DNA from: Lunularia cruciata
Lineage: Eukaryota > Streptophyta > Marchantiopsida > Lunulariales > Lunulariaceae
NCBI GenBank assembly: GCA_948567375.1
Contig: OX419760.1
Location: 8,680,001 to 8,744,000, forward strand
Direction: 5' to 3'
DNA: 64,000 bases
In this document: positions 1 to 11,176 of the stretch, in pieces
How the letters are laid out: every line of letters begins with the position of its first letter
Position numbering within the stretch: the first letter of the stretch is position 1
Position numbers and translations under genes: made by a program
The notes under the pieces: generated by a model
The model's database searches: none
The model's input: the letters and a program-made list of their open reading frames with translations, nothing else
Told to the model about the DNA's origin: nothing

Positions 1-789
1 ACTTACAAAGAGAAGCAAATGGAGATGAGCAATATTATATCAATCTGGTTTGAGAAAGCAATACCTACTACTACCTCAAGAGTGGAAGGAGAGGATAGTA
101 TTAGTGGACATCCCCATGCAAAGAAAGAGAAGTAGATTCAAAGGAATAATAATGTCAATATAGCCGTAGAAGATAAGGAGGTTGAATCCAAAGCCAGTGC
201 CAATAGAAGCAAAGGAACCACCTTTCGAGGAAGAATCACAAGGAGAAATTGAGTCAAAATGTGAAGACTTGGAAGTAGAAGAAGAGTTCACTCTATAGAG
301 TGGAAATTCTAACAGCAAGAGTGAAGGAGAGTCTGAAGTTCAGCAATCAAGGAAAGAGGTTGTTGGAGAGGAAGAGCAAGAGTTCCGCAAGGTGATTGAC
401 CAAATGAAGGAAGGGGACAAGCCTTGTTTGGAGTTGCTTGCATTTGAGTTAGAAGATGAACAAGAAGGAGAGGCTACCTTGGTATTTCCAAGGGAAGCAA
501 GATCAAAACAAAGGGCTCAAGTTGTAGTTGCAGGTCCAAGCAAAGCCAAAGATGAAGGAGAGAGCTTGGATGAGGTGACATTGAAGGTACAAAGATCATA
601 TCTTTGGGGTAACGCACCAGCCAAAGAATTGCCTACCCAAGGCAAAGATATGAGAGATGATGAAGGACAATATGTTGGAGTTGAGTATCTATCAAAGATT
701 GTGTGTCCTTTGTTGGTGCAACTATAAAGGAAGAAAGTGGAGTTGAAGAAGAATCATCCTGGAGTGAAGGATGAGTTGGAAGTGGTAAG
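1..789 (+). mobile_element. Ty3/Gypsy element E', 3' accessory region, first part
   Basis: This is the older host element into which the chromovirus at 790-6423 inserted; it continues at 6424. The strand is very purine-rich and reads as charged, Glu/Lys-rich protein, for example the open stretch at 392-727. It is homologous to the minus-strand segment at about 25,900-26,660, which lies downstream of an integrase in a second copy of the same family. So it belongs to an extra 3' region placed after pol. It is broken in several places, and its 5' end lies outside the window. No cellular function is proposed. Confidence 0.6.
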
Positions 790-893
790 TGTAAAAGACC
801 AAAACCAAGGAGAGAAATAGGAGAATGGAAACTCACATTGAGACACTTGAATGAGGGAAAACTCCGAATGCCTAGCATGAGCTTTGGCTTTGG

Positions 894-901
894 TATTTAT
901 A
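894..901 (-). promoter_or_regulatory. TATA box in LTR of element A
   Basis: TATAAATA on the minus strand lies just downstream (element sense) of the GAAnnTTC arrays at 921-1145. The identical box is at 6102-6109 in the other LTR. The same motif recurs in the related LTRs at 32,764-32,771 and 53,947-53,954, which supports a conserved core promoter. Confidence 0.65.
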
Positions 902-1043
902 AGTAGCATACAAGGCCCTTGAGAAGCTTCTCAAGAAGCTTCCTCAAGCCGCTTTCTTAGAGTGCAAGCCAAGTTAACTAGGAAGCTTCTCAAGAAGCTT
1001 CCTTCTAGAAGCCGCCTACTTGGCGTGCAAGCTAAGCTAGTTG

Positions 1044-1145
1044 GAAGCTTCTAGAAGCTTCCTTCTAGAAGCTACTTACTTAAGGTGCAAGCTAAGCTGA
1101 CCGGGAAGCTTCCCAAGAAGCTTCCTAGATACTTCTGGAATATTC
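1044..1145 (-). promoter_or_regulatory. Heat-shock-element-like arrays in LTR of element A
   Basis: At 1044-1061 the bases fit GAAnnTTCnnGAAnnTTC exactly, four alternating units of the heat-shock-factor consensus. At 1133-1145 they fit TTCnnGAAnnTTC exactly. More GAAGCTTC palindromes occur at 921-942, 983-1010 and 1107-1125. All lie upstream of the TATA box in element sense. Heat-shock-factor binding is inferred from the consensus only. Confidence 0.55.
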
Positions 1146-1215
1146 TAGGCTAATTTGTCTTATGTGCTACTTCGTGAGCCTAACTGACTTCATTGCTAAA
1201 CTCCATATTGTTACA

Positions 1216-1228
1216 TATTCCCCCACCG
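1216..1228 (-). other. Polypurine tract of element A
   Basis: The minus-strand run GGTGGGGGAATA directly abuts the 3' LTR, where Ty3/Gypsy elements prime plus-strand DNA synthesis. Element F has the same layout at 32,386-32,399. Confidence 0.75.
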
Positions 1229-2540
1229 CTAGTTGGTGACGTCTTTGTCGCCAATGAAGCTTCGAATTCCTGGATGGCCGTCTGTGCATTGTGGAGGTGA
1301 GAAAGAGGTTCCCATGTGGCATCATGAAGGGGATACCCTTTCCAAAGGACCTTGTACTCCGTATATTGGCAACGGCCTTGTTGAATGTGGCGACGCGCAA
1401 GGATACAATCAACTTCATACTCCTCATGGTCATTGATAGGGATAGGAAGAGGGGGAGGTTGGACTCAAGAGGAAAAGGAAGAGGGGTTAGGAACAAAGGG
1501 TTTCAACTTGGAAACATGAAAGATAGGATGGATACGCATGTGACAAGGCAAGGCACGACGATAAGCAACAAGAGAGACAATTTGGGTGATATCAAAGGGT
1601 CCTATCCAATTAGGGGCAAGTTTACGAACTTGAGTATCAAGTGGGAGAGTGAGGTTACTAGAGGATAGCATGACTTTATCACCAACTTCAAAGGTGAGAT
1701 CTCGACGATGGTGGTCTGCATATTGTTTTTGGTGATTCTGAGCAACAAGGAGGTGAGACTTGGCTTGTTGGAGAGATTGGGATATAGTGGTCAAGAATGT
1801 GGAAGTATGAGGAACCTGAGATGGAGGGGGAGCAAGAAGAGAATCTGGAACAAGCGGATCTTGGCCAAAATTGAGAAAGAAAGTAGAGAATCCGGTGCTT
1901 GCCTGTTTGGAATTGTTGTAGGCAAATTTGGTAGCGGCAAGACATTCATCCCAATTGGTATGGTGGACATTGACAAAGGCACGCAACATATCCTCCAATG
2001 TACAATTTGCAAGTTTAGTTTGTCCATGAGTTTGAGGATGATAGGCTGTAGACAAAGCAAGCTTGGTGCCGAGTATCTGAAAGAGTGCTTGCCAAAACTT
2101 CCCGGTAAAGCAAGGATCACGATCGGAGATGAGTACGTGTGGCATTCTATGATGCTTGAAGACATTGTTGAAGTAGATTTGTGCTAAGGTTGGAGCATCC
2201 ACGATATCACAGGTTGGTGTTTGTGGATTTGCTTACTAAGCTTATCCACAAACACCACAATGGCGGTGTGTCCTTGTTTTGTCTTTGGCAAGGATGTGAT
2301 GAGATCCAAGCTCACATGCTCCCAACGAGCTGATGGAACAGCAAGCGGTTGAAGGAGTCCACCCGGCTTCTGGTTACTGGCCTTGTTACGTTGGCAGCTC
2401 TCACACGATTGGAAAAATTCTTGAACATCACGTGTCATGTTGGGCCACCACCATTGACGTTGGAGGGTACCCAAGGTCTTGTCCACACCCATGTGACCAG
2501 CGATGGGTAAATCATGGTCTTCTTGAGGCGCACAAGTCAA
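1229..2540 (-). pseudogene. Element A integrase with C-terminal chromodomain
   Basis: The segment shows the integrase zinc-binding region with CESCQRNK, the core (DLITSLPKTKQG, then VLISDRDPCFTGKFWQ and AYHPQTHGQT), and the C-terminal region ending HPIFHVSKLKPF. Nearest the LTR (about 1229-1440) are chromodomain-like residues including the conserved tract around YPLHDATWEPL. Integrase plus chromodomain places the element among chromoviruses. It is a fossil with some breaks. Confidence 0.85.
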
Positions 2541-4391
2541 AGATCACCTTTGGCTGGAACATAGATCAAGTCCGCATGGAATAGAAGGCCTTCCTTGAAG
2601 GTGTTATACTCCTTGTCACCTGTTGTTAGCCGACCATGTACCATTTGGAAGAAGGGATCTTGCTGTAGAGCTAACCAAAACTTGTTATGAATCTTGGGAT
2701 CAATTGACACCATTGTAATTGCTGCCGCAATGAGAGGAAGAGTCTTCAAATCAAGTTGTTGTGATAGAGCATCAGGGATGACATGGAACCGACCTAGTTT
2801 GTACTCAAGTTTGATGTCAAACAATTGGAGTTGCTCTTCCCATCAATGAGGTTGACTCTTCATGTGCTCTAGGTGTAAAGTTTGCAACAATAGCTTGTGA
2901 TCAATTTGCATGATCACTTGTTTCTCCAAGAGATAATGCCTCTTTACCTTGGTGGCATATATCATTGCAAGTTGTTCTTGATCTTGAGCAGAGTAATTTC
3001 TTTCAGCTACATTGAGTCGGCAAGACACAAAGGCAATAAGATGTAGTCCATCTGGAAATTCTTGTTGCAACACAGCTCCAATTGCAAAGTTAGAAGCATC
3101 AAAATCAACCACACAAGGTAGTTGAGGATCATATGGTTGAAGAATGGGTCTTGAAGACACCATATGCTTTAACTTCTGGAATGCTTCTTCATGCTTGGTG
3201 GTCCATTGGAAGCTCGAGTTCTTTCCCAAGAGGTCAATCAATGGTGCAGCCACGTGAGCATAATAGTGGATGAACCATCGGTAAAAACTGGCCAATCCAT
3301 TGAATGCTCGTACTTTGGTAGCACTCTTTGGGTAGGCCAATCAGTAATGGCCTTAATCTTCTCTTCTTCCATCTTGATCCCCTCTGATGAGATCTTATGA
3401 CCCAAGAAGGTAACCTCCTTCTGCCAAAAAGCACACTTCAACTTGTAGTAAAATTTCCATTGTCGTAGTTGTCTTAGGACTTCTCGCACATGATTCCTAT
3501 GTTCTGCCTCTGCCTACTATAGATTAAGATATCATCTAAGAACACTACCACGGACTAATCCAATAGTCTTTCCAACACTAGATGCATCTGATCGATGAAG
3601 ACTGCTGGAGCATTAGTGAGTCCAACAGGTAGAACTCTCCACTCAAAATGTCCATACCTTGTGCAAAAGGTAGTCTTTTGCACATCCTCTCCTTCAATAG
3701 GAATTTGCCAATAGCCTCTACGAAGATCTAGCTTGGAAAAGTAGCGTGCTCCACTTAATTGATCAAGCAGGTTATCGATCCGAGGCAAGGGATATGCATT
3801 CTTCACGATTTGCTTATTGAGCACACGGTAATCAATACAGAAACAAAGTCCTCCATCCTTCTTTGGAACAAATAGTACCAGTGCTCCCCACGAAGAGGTA
3901 CTATGTCGTATGAAATCCTTCTCCAACAACTCTGTAAGTGTTGTTTGCAACTCCTCCAACTCCTTTAGTGAGAGCCAATAGATTGGACTACTCACTAGAG
4001 TATTCCTTGGCAATAACTTGATCTTGAAGGGCATACCTCGATTAGAGGGTAATCCCTTTGGCAGATCATCCGGAAACACATCTACAAACTCCTGAACTAT
4101 CCGATCAACCATTGCTTGATGCGGCACTTGGCCCTCCTCAGATTGTTCTTGTGCAATCGGCTTGATCCACACCGTGAATATAGACTTATCTTCCTCCAAA
4201 GTTTGCTCTATGGCTGCTTCATTAACAAACTTCCCTTCTAGGGACTCATCTCTCTTCCAAGCTTGCTCCATGGTTGCCTTCTTGGCAAACTTCCCATCTT
4301 GGGACTCATCTCCCTTCCAGATTTGCTCTATGGCTACCTTCTCAACAAACTTCCCATCTTGGGACTGACTATTCTTAGGTGTCTTACTCAA
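2537..4391 (-). pseudogene. Element A reverse transcriptase and RNase H
   Basis: Reverse transcriptase landmarks include [28 protein letters not shown] and the [13 protein letters not shown] palm motif. RNase H follows with VVDFDASNFAIGAVLQQ and the tether to integrase (LPLIAAA...LALQQDPFF). The order is typical of Ty3/Gypsy pol. It is broken in a few places. Confidence 0.88.
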
Positions 4392-4448
4392 AGGTGCTAG
4401 ACAACCTAATCAGAAATTCCTACCCTGGTGTTGTACTTGAATTTGACG

Positions 4449-4802
4449 TCAAGTCCAATCGAATTGAACCTTATAATGTTCAAGCCAAGGTAGACCCAGA
4501 ATGATATCATAGTGTAGGGGTGCCACTACAAACCTCATACACTCCAAATACTCCTTCCTAATCTTGAAGGTAATAGGATGCGAGGTGCAGAATGCAGAAC
4601 CTTTTCTACCATCCGCCATCATCAAACTACTTCCAATCACTGGCTTGATAGGAATACCCAATTCCTTTGCTACTTTCATAGATATGCAATTCGCTGAACT
4701 TCCAAAATCAACCAAAATCCTACAACCCCGATTAGATATCGTACCTTGCAAGTGAAGCAAACTTGCATAGGTCGAGCCTTCAATCCCATTGGAATTAATC
4801 AA
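4449..4802 (-). pseudogene. Element A aspartic protease
   Basis: A retropepsin-like domain contains the D-x-GSS active-site region (LVDFGSSANCIS) and the downstream hydrophobic ILGLPWLEHY motif. A diverged copy lies at about 9120-9490 in relic B. Confidence 0.85.
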
Positions 4803-4829
4803 GCTCCCAGTAGGCGGCTCAAAATCTCC

Positions 4830-5980
4830 TATAGGGATTATTTGTTTCCCTGATCATTCTGTTCCACAAACTCCATCTGGGCAACTTGTCGAGGTCGCCC
4901 ATTCCTAAGTGGACATTCAGCAATGCAATGTCCAACTTGGTGATAATAAAAGCAACCTCCATTTTGCCGTAATCTTTCTCTATCTATTGTGCCAAGTGGT
5001 CTTTGTTAGATAGCATCAATCTCCATTGGTAGCAGTTCTTCCACTCGTGGTACTGGTAGGTTTTGTGTAGGTCGAGGTCGAGACAAAGTTGTCACAATTA
5101 AGGAATCAAAATGCTCAGCCAATTGCATGGCTTCTTCTACGTTCTGTGGCTCTCGCATGGTCACCTCCAATCTGGTTCATGACTTCAATCCTTGCACAAA
5201 TCAATCCAGAACTTCACCTTCTTGGATATCTAGAATTTGCATGATGATATTCTGAAATTGTGTGATGTAGCTTCTCACTGAGCCAATCTGCCTCAACTTC
5301 GCCAATTTATCTCGTGCAGCTCGGGTGGCATTTATAGTCTAAAATCGACCAAGTATTGCATCCTTGAATTCTGCCCATGTCAAAATTGGTGTAACAATTT
5401 GTTGTTTAGCTCTTTCTACTCGGAATTGCTACCAAAGTTTTGCCACGCCATCCAACTGGCTAGAAGCCAAGAGAATTTGTTTCCGCTCGTCTTGAAGATT
5501 GGTGGCTTCAAAGTAACATTCACAATCAAACACAAAATTCTCTGTTGTGCCTAGAAGATTCTTGCCTTCAAACACCTTGGGTTTTGGAAATCGAATGCAA
5601 TCTTCTCCATCTCAAACTGGCGTTGTCTATCTGTTCTCGTTGTTGCTAGTCTCGTTCATCCAACAATCAAGTAAGATGCTCGATTTGTTGTTGCATTGCA
5701 ATGATAACATCCGATATTGCCGCCATTGCTACTACTCTATTTCACTACCCTCAATTTATCTAGTTGATTAACACATAGATACAACACGTCCACCGTTCTC
5801 CATAAGTTACAACTAGAAGTATCAAGGGTTCCTCTGACACGGTGATCATATGTAGAAAATCCTACACAAAGCGTGAGGTGATGAATTGTGTGAAATGATG
5901 CTTTGGTAATATCTGGATATGAAAGTCCCAATGGTTTGGCGGAAGTGGATTTGGTGGTCCATAAATTCCATCCATCCCAT
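4830..5980 (-). pseudogene. Element A gag region
   Basis: This region lies between the primer-binding site and the protease. A zinc-knuckle-like Cys/His cluster is visible near 4910-4960 (minus strand, around HQVGHCIAECP), with the capsid-like region upstream. The gag reading frame is broken. Confidence 0.7.
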
Positions 5981-5996
5981 TCCTGCTCTGATACCA
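5981..5996 (-). other. Primer-binding site (initiator tRNA-Met) of element A
   Basis: The minus strand reads TGGTATCAGAGCAGGA one base inside the LTR. This is the standard primer site complementary to the 3' end of plant initiator tRNA-Met. Confidence 0.9.
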
Positions 5997-5997
5997 A

Positions 5998-6423
5998 TGT
6001 AAAAGACCAAAATTGAGGAGAGAAATAGGAGAATGGAAACTCACATTGAGACACTTGAATGAGTGAAAACTCCAAATGCCTAGCATGAGCTTTGGCTTTG
6101 GTATTTATAAGTAGCATACAAGGCCCTTGAGAAGCTTCTCAAGAAGCTTCCTCAAGCCGCTTTCTTAGAGTGCAAGCCAAGTTAACTAGGAAGCTTCTCA
6201 AGAAGCTTCCTTCTAGAAGCCGCCTACTTGGCATGCAAGCTAAGCTAGTTGGAAGCTTCTAGAAGCTTCCTTCTAGAAGCTACTTATTTAAGATGCAAGC
6301 TAAGTTGACTGGGAACCTTCCCAAGAAGCTTCCTAGATACTTCTGGAATATTCTAGGCTAATTTGTCTTATGTGCTACTTCGTGAGCCTAACTGACTTCA
6401 TTGCTAAACTCCATATTGTTACA
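5998..6423 (-). repeat. LTR of chromovirus A (5' LTR in element sense)
   Basis: Partner of 790-1215, with the same GAAnnTTC arrays (for example 6252-6269) and TATAAATA (6102-6109). As the 5' LTR it would hold the element's promoter. Confidence 0.93.
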
Positions 6424-8219
6424 ATAAGGCATTGGAGTGAAGAGATCTTGGAGTTGAGGAGCAAGTTAATTTGAGGAGAGAAGGAAGCCAAAGAACTTTG
6501 GGTTGAAGCAATTGTTTGGAAGAACAGCCTTGATACTTTGCATGAGATCTAGATGAAGCACAATGAGGAGCTGAAGGATTAGAAGGCATTGGTCAAGAAG
6601 ATGAAGCATGAAGTTGTTGATTCTAGGGTAGAAGTCATACACTTGAAAGCAATTGTGGCAATAATGGAGCAAGAGTTGGAAAGATTGAGGAAGAGGGCAA
6701 CAGAGAAGGATCAAGCTTAGCAACAAGAGTTAGTAGATAGAAATCAGGAGGAAGATTGATTGCAAGGGTTGATAAGAAGTATAGAAGGTCAACTAGTCAA
6801 GTATGTGGAAGAGAAGGAAGCATTGAAGGCCAAATTTGAGGACAAGTTGATGATGTGCCGGAACAAATTGGAGGTAGAGCAAAGTAAGGAGAAGGTAGTT
6901 TTGAGTATGGAGTCAAGGTCCTCAGGAGTAGTTGTTGAGGAGTTGAAGGTGATGCTAAGCATTGAAGCTAAGGGTAAGTTAGAAGAGGTAAGGCTGCATG
7001 AATTAAAATTGATGGTGCAAGAAACGAGAAGAAAGAAGGCAAAATATATCAACTTGAAAAATCTTCTAATTTGTCTAAGAGATCAAGTAAATAGGAAGAT
7101 GTTAGAGGTATGAAACAATGTCTATCTTAGATTAAATTTAGCTAGATCAGATTTAGAGAGACTTTGTAGTGAGATGAAAAAAAAGAACTCCAAAGTTGTT
7201 GATGTAGGAGTGCAAGTGTCTTTCGGTGAGTTGCTTGAGACATTAGGAGATATTGAGTAAGTTGATAAAGAAATAGATAGATTACCCATGGTTTCAAGTG
7301 TAGGTCAGACTAAAGAGATTATAGAGGGGAAGATTTGGTAGTATTAGATAGACTTAAAGAAGGGGAAGTATTTGTAGATACATTGGGTTTAGAAGTCAAA
7401 GTTGAGGTTGACATTGGATCAGACTAGTAACAATGTTGAGATAGGAAGAGGTAGAAATCAAGAAGTGGTTTGTCATTTTGGATCTATAGGTGGGTAAAGT
7501 TTTTAGGAAATGGTATTTTTGTTAGTAACTATCAAATACAAAGCCTATTTAAAGGGCATTTGCAGTGTATTGTTGTTGAATATTCATATTTCTGAAGTTG
7601 AGTAAAGCAAAGTGTTGTAACTCAGTGCTTGTCGTTTTAGCTTAATTTTTGAGTATCAATCCTATTTATGTTTGTGAGTGTTTGGAGAAATTTGAAGTGA
7701 AAATCAATGAGCTTCTTGGATGTTGGATTCCACAATGTTGATTTCATTATGTTTGCTTGATCTTGAGTGGATAGCAATTGAAGCAATGCCTTCACGGATC
7801 TATGAGGAGTTGTAGTGTTGGTAGTATTTTGCATTGGTGAGTGCAATATGGGGTTGATGTGAAGCAAATTTGATCAAGGAAGTTGTGCCTTTAGTGTAAG
7901 GGTGAAACAAAATTCTGAGGTGAAGTCATTTTGTATTGAATTAGCCTTCTTTAGAAGAGTCTAAATCATCACAATTGAAGATTGTTTGGAAAGATTTGAA
8001 GTATTGTGATTATAAGTGTTGTTAATTTGTGATGAGACTAAGATTAAGTGCTTGTTACTCTCTTATGGGTGTGGTTTCTACTCGAGAAATTAAAGACATA
8101 ATCAAGAAGAACTATTTTGTTACTATTTTACTTTGTATTTGACCATTTCTGATTAGTATCTTTGTGGAAATGAACTTTACTTATTGATTACCACAAAAGT
8201 GATATTTGACGGGTTGTCA
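6424..8219 (+). mobile_element. Element E', 3' accessory region (second part) and probable 3' LTR
   Basis: This continues 1-789 after the insertion of element A. The stretch 6760-7113 is open and strongly coiled-coil-like, rich in Glu, Lys and Leu. It is clearly homologous to 25,181-25,501 on the minus strand. A probable 3' LTR spans about 7471-8219: it starts TGTCATTTTGG after a purine-rich run and ends GGGTTGTCA. The LTR call is inference, because its partner is outside the window. The right edge meets a truncated chromovirus LTR, so E' probably inserted into that LTR. Several breaks. Confidence 0.55.
7471..8219 (+). repeat. Probable 3' LTR of element E'
   Basis: The boundaries TG...CA, the upstream purine-rich tract and the sharp change to chromovirus LTR sequence at 8220 suggest a terminal repeat of about 749 bp. 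No second copy is in the window to confirm it. Confidence 0.4.
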
Positions 8220-9651
8220 TAACACTCTAAGAAAGTTTCTTTTAGTAAGCTTCTCAAGAGCCTTATATGCTTCCCTATAAATACCCAAGGTCATGCTAAG
8301 CATTTGGAGTTTCACTCATTCAAGAGTCTCAATGTGATCTTTCACTTTGATCTTCCGTTCTCCTATTTCTCTCCTTGATATTTTACACTAGGTGTAGTGG
8401 AGAAATTTATGTTTGATTTTAAACATTATTTTGAAGCTACAAATCTTCAAGATAAACAAAGATAGATTCTCTTGGCTTCAAGTAAATTGGATGGAGTAGC
8501 AAAATTATGGTGGAAATTTTGAGTAGAGCAAGCTTAACAATATTTTGTCAGGCTAATCTCAACATGAGGAGAATTCAAGAGTGAAATAATTGAGATATTA
8601 TAAGCTTTAAATGTTACACAAGTTGCATAAGGTAGATTAGTAAAATTGAAGCAGATTGGTTCTATGAGGGCTACATCACTCAATTTTAGAACACCATAAT
8701 GCAAATTGTAAAGATATTAAAATATGAAGCTCTGGATCAATTTATGAGAGGCTTGAAGTCATGCACCAAATTTGAAGTGACCATGAAAGAGCATAAACAC
8801 TTGGAGGAAGCCATGTAGTTGGTTGAGAATTTTAATCTCTTGGTTGCCACAACTTTGTCTCAACTTTGACCTTTGCAAAAGCTACCAACACATTACATGT
8901 GGGTGGAGGAGTTGGCACCAATGGAGATTGATGTTGTCCAATGGAAACCATTTGGTCCTACAAACAAGGAGAGACTAAATAGAATGGTGGTTTTTTTTTT
9001 CACCAAATTGGACATTGCATTGCTAAATGACCACTCAAGAATGGACAATCCTAACAATTTGCCCCAATAGAGTTTGTGGAGTGTGACAATCAAGGAAACA
9101 AAGAATTCCAATAAGAGATATCAAACTACCTATTGGGAACTTGATTAGTTCTAATGGGATTGAAGGCTCAACCTTTGAAATTTTCCTTTACTTGCAATGT
9201 GTGATGTTTGATCGTGGTTGTAGGATTTTGGATGATTTTAGGATTTCAAAAAATTGCATGTCCATGTAATTACCAAATCAATGATATATTCGTATTGAGC
9301 TTGTATTTGGAAGTAGATTGATGATGGCGGATGGTAGAAAGGTGTCTACATTATGTATGTCATATCTTGTTATAGTCAAGATTTGGAATGAGTATTTGGA
9401 GCATATGAGATTTGTAGTAGTGCCTCTATACTATGATATCATTTTAGGTCTGCCTTGGCTTGAACATTATATTCAATTTGATTGGACTTGATGAAAAATT
9501 CAATTACAACACCAAGGTAAGAATTACCAATTAGATTGTCTAGCACTTTTACGTAAGACATCTAAGAATAGTCAATCCCCTGATAGGAAGTTTATGCGTA
9601 AAGAAACCATAGAGCAAGCTTTGGAGGAAGATATTTCAATTTATGTGATGT
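8220..9651 (+). mobile_element. Chromovirus relic B, LTR fragment, gag and protease
   Basis: 8221-8387 is the downstream part of an A-type LTR on the plus strand, ending TTTTACA. Diverged gag follows (about 8390-9080), then protease (about 9120-9490) matching that of element A. The relic is old and heavily broken. It continues after the nested element C at 15,974, again at about 24,520, and is lost at about 25,060. Confidence 0.75.
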
Positions 9652-10233
9652 TGTAATCTTCCAAGGACAAGAGACCTTAAGAGAAACATAGGAGAAGAAA
9701 CACCAAGCTTCACACTCAATACACCAATGCTCCAAAGGAGCACCTTGACTTTATAAAATAGCAAAGAGGATTCCTTCAAAGGAAGCTCTACCCTTGGATC
9801 AGGTACATGGATAAGTGATATGTCAATAAGCTCTACCCTTAGATTAGTTGCATAGATAGATGACATGTTTGTTTTGATCCTATTTGGCTTGTCAAACCAT
9901 CTTTGACCATAGAGAGTCTTCCTATAGGAATCTCAAAATCATGTGGGTGAGGTACCATTAGAAAGTTTTGACAAGATGGACAAGAGTGGAGGGATGGCCA
10001 TCTTACTTTATCAAATGGAGAGAATTTGCACATTTTTAATGCCTAATTCACCAATTTAGACCTCCAAAATAGACTCTAAAGTTTTCAAGTTGTTTTTGGC
10101 TCTTTCTCTATTAGTAGAAGTATTCTTTTGGTGACACCTCTATCTCATCTAGTTAGCCCATCATACAAAACATCCTTCTATATTTCAAGCCAATTTTCAC
10201 CCCTAGATAATATTTCTAGATATTGGTATTATA
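9652..10233 (-). repeat. LTR of element C (left)
   Basis: About 582 bp, starting TGTAATCTT and matching 15387-15973. Related solo LTRs occur at 35,113-35,710 and 48,572-49,157. Confidence 0.85.
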
Positions 10234-10930
10234 GACCTTCTTACTTTTAAGATGCAACGTCCTCATTGCAAAGTTTAGGTTATTGTTGATGCAAAGTTGT
10301 TGCTCAAAAGATTTCACTAATACCAGTGCATTGGTCAAGTTTGATGTTGGCTCCTATGTTGCCTCATATAGTAGGTACCCTTTCCAATGTACAAGATGTT
10401 CCACACACTGATGGCGAGTACCACAGATGCATTTTGGAGAATGATGTCATATTTCTTTGTGTCATCAATGAGTGTTGGACAAGGTCAAATTTCTTGTATG
10501 GAAAAAAAGTGGAGTGGTAGGGATGCATATCTATGTAGTAAGGAAACATGGAATATTTGATGGATCTTCATGTGTGGTAATAGCCTGAGGTGATAGGCCA
10601 TTGCACCAATTCAACAAAGGATGGGAAAAGACCCAATACAACAACGTCCAAGCTTGCAAGGGCCAACTAACATGAGGTTGGTTGTTAATAGCCAGACTTG
10701 ATCCCTAACATTGAACTCCATGTGTCAACAATGTGTATCTGCAAATTATTTCTATCAATTTTGGGCAATCTACAACTTGTTTGGCATTCTACACTCCTTG
10801 TTGGATTTTGGAAACAAAAGTGTTGACAACATCCACCTTGATATCCACCAGATGGATCCACCAAATAGATCTTCATCAAGCTCAAGGGTGTCAAAGAATG
10901 CTATCTATACATGAGGAAGAAGGGTGTGGC

Positions 10931-11176
10931 CTATATGGATGCATTCACTAAATTATTGTATGAAAATTCCACCAATAGGAGTAAAGTGTTCCACCTTTCT
11001 TGCTCCTCTAGGGTGAAGCCCCATATCATGTCTTCAATAGTGTGATTATCTTGCTTTATTTCTCCATTGGTTAATGGATGGTAAGTTGTGGATATGGCCA
11101 ATTTGGTTTTGAAGAAACCAAAGAGTGTTCTCCAAAACACACTAGAAAATTGAGTATCTCTATCAATGATGAGCAT
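10931..11176 (-). pseudogene. Element C integrase core fragment
   Basis: Residues such as LIIDRDTQFSSVFW and the following YHPLTNGEIKQ resemble the D...D..E catalytic core of Gypsy integrases. The remainder lies in neighbouring frames of a decayed copy. Confidence 0.7.

Larger units (their letters stand above)
790..1215 (-). repeat. LTR of chromovirus A (3' LTR in element sense)
   Basis: This 426-bp terminal repeat matches 5998-6423. In element sense it contains stacked GAAGCTTC palindromes forming heat-shock-element-like arrays (clearest at 1044-1061 and 1133-1145). A TATAAATA box follows at 894-901. It ends next to the polypurine tract. Confidence 0.93.
790..6423 (-). mobile_element. Ty3/Gypsy chromovirus A, near-complete, young
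   Basis: Two LTRs of 426 bp (790-1215 and 5998-6423) bound an internal region on the minus strand in the order gag, protease, reverse transcriptase, RNase H, integrase, chromodomain. The LTRs begin TGTAAAAGACC and end TTGTTACA as read on the plus strand. I count about 11 differences between them (about 2.6%), so insertion was fairly recent. A primer-binding site for initiator tRNA-Met lies at 5981-5996 and a polypurine tract at 1216-1228. The flanking 5-mers GTAAG (785-789) and ATAAG (6424-6428) are a near-perfect target duplication. The frames carry roughly half a dozen breaks, so it looks full-length but is not intact. It is inserted in element E'. Confidence 0.92.

Noticed and set aside
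392-727. Host gene for an acidic protein at the left edge
   Set aside because: The sequence is shared with the 3' region of a Gypsy element at 25-27 kb, so it is element-derived.
921-1130. GAAGCTTC clusters as a CRISPR-like array
   Set aside because: The units are short palindromes inside an LTR, spacing is irregular, and the host is a eukaryote.
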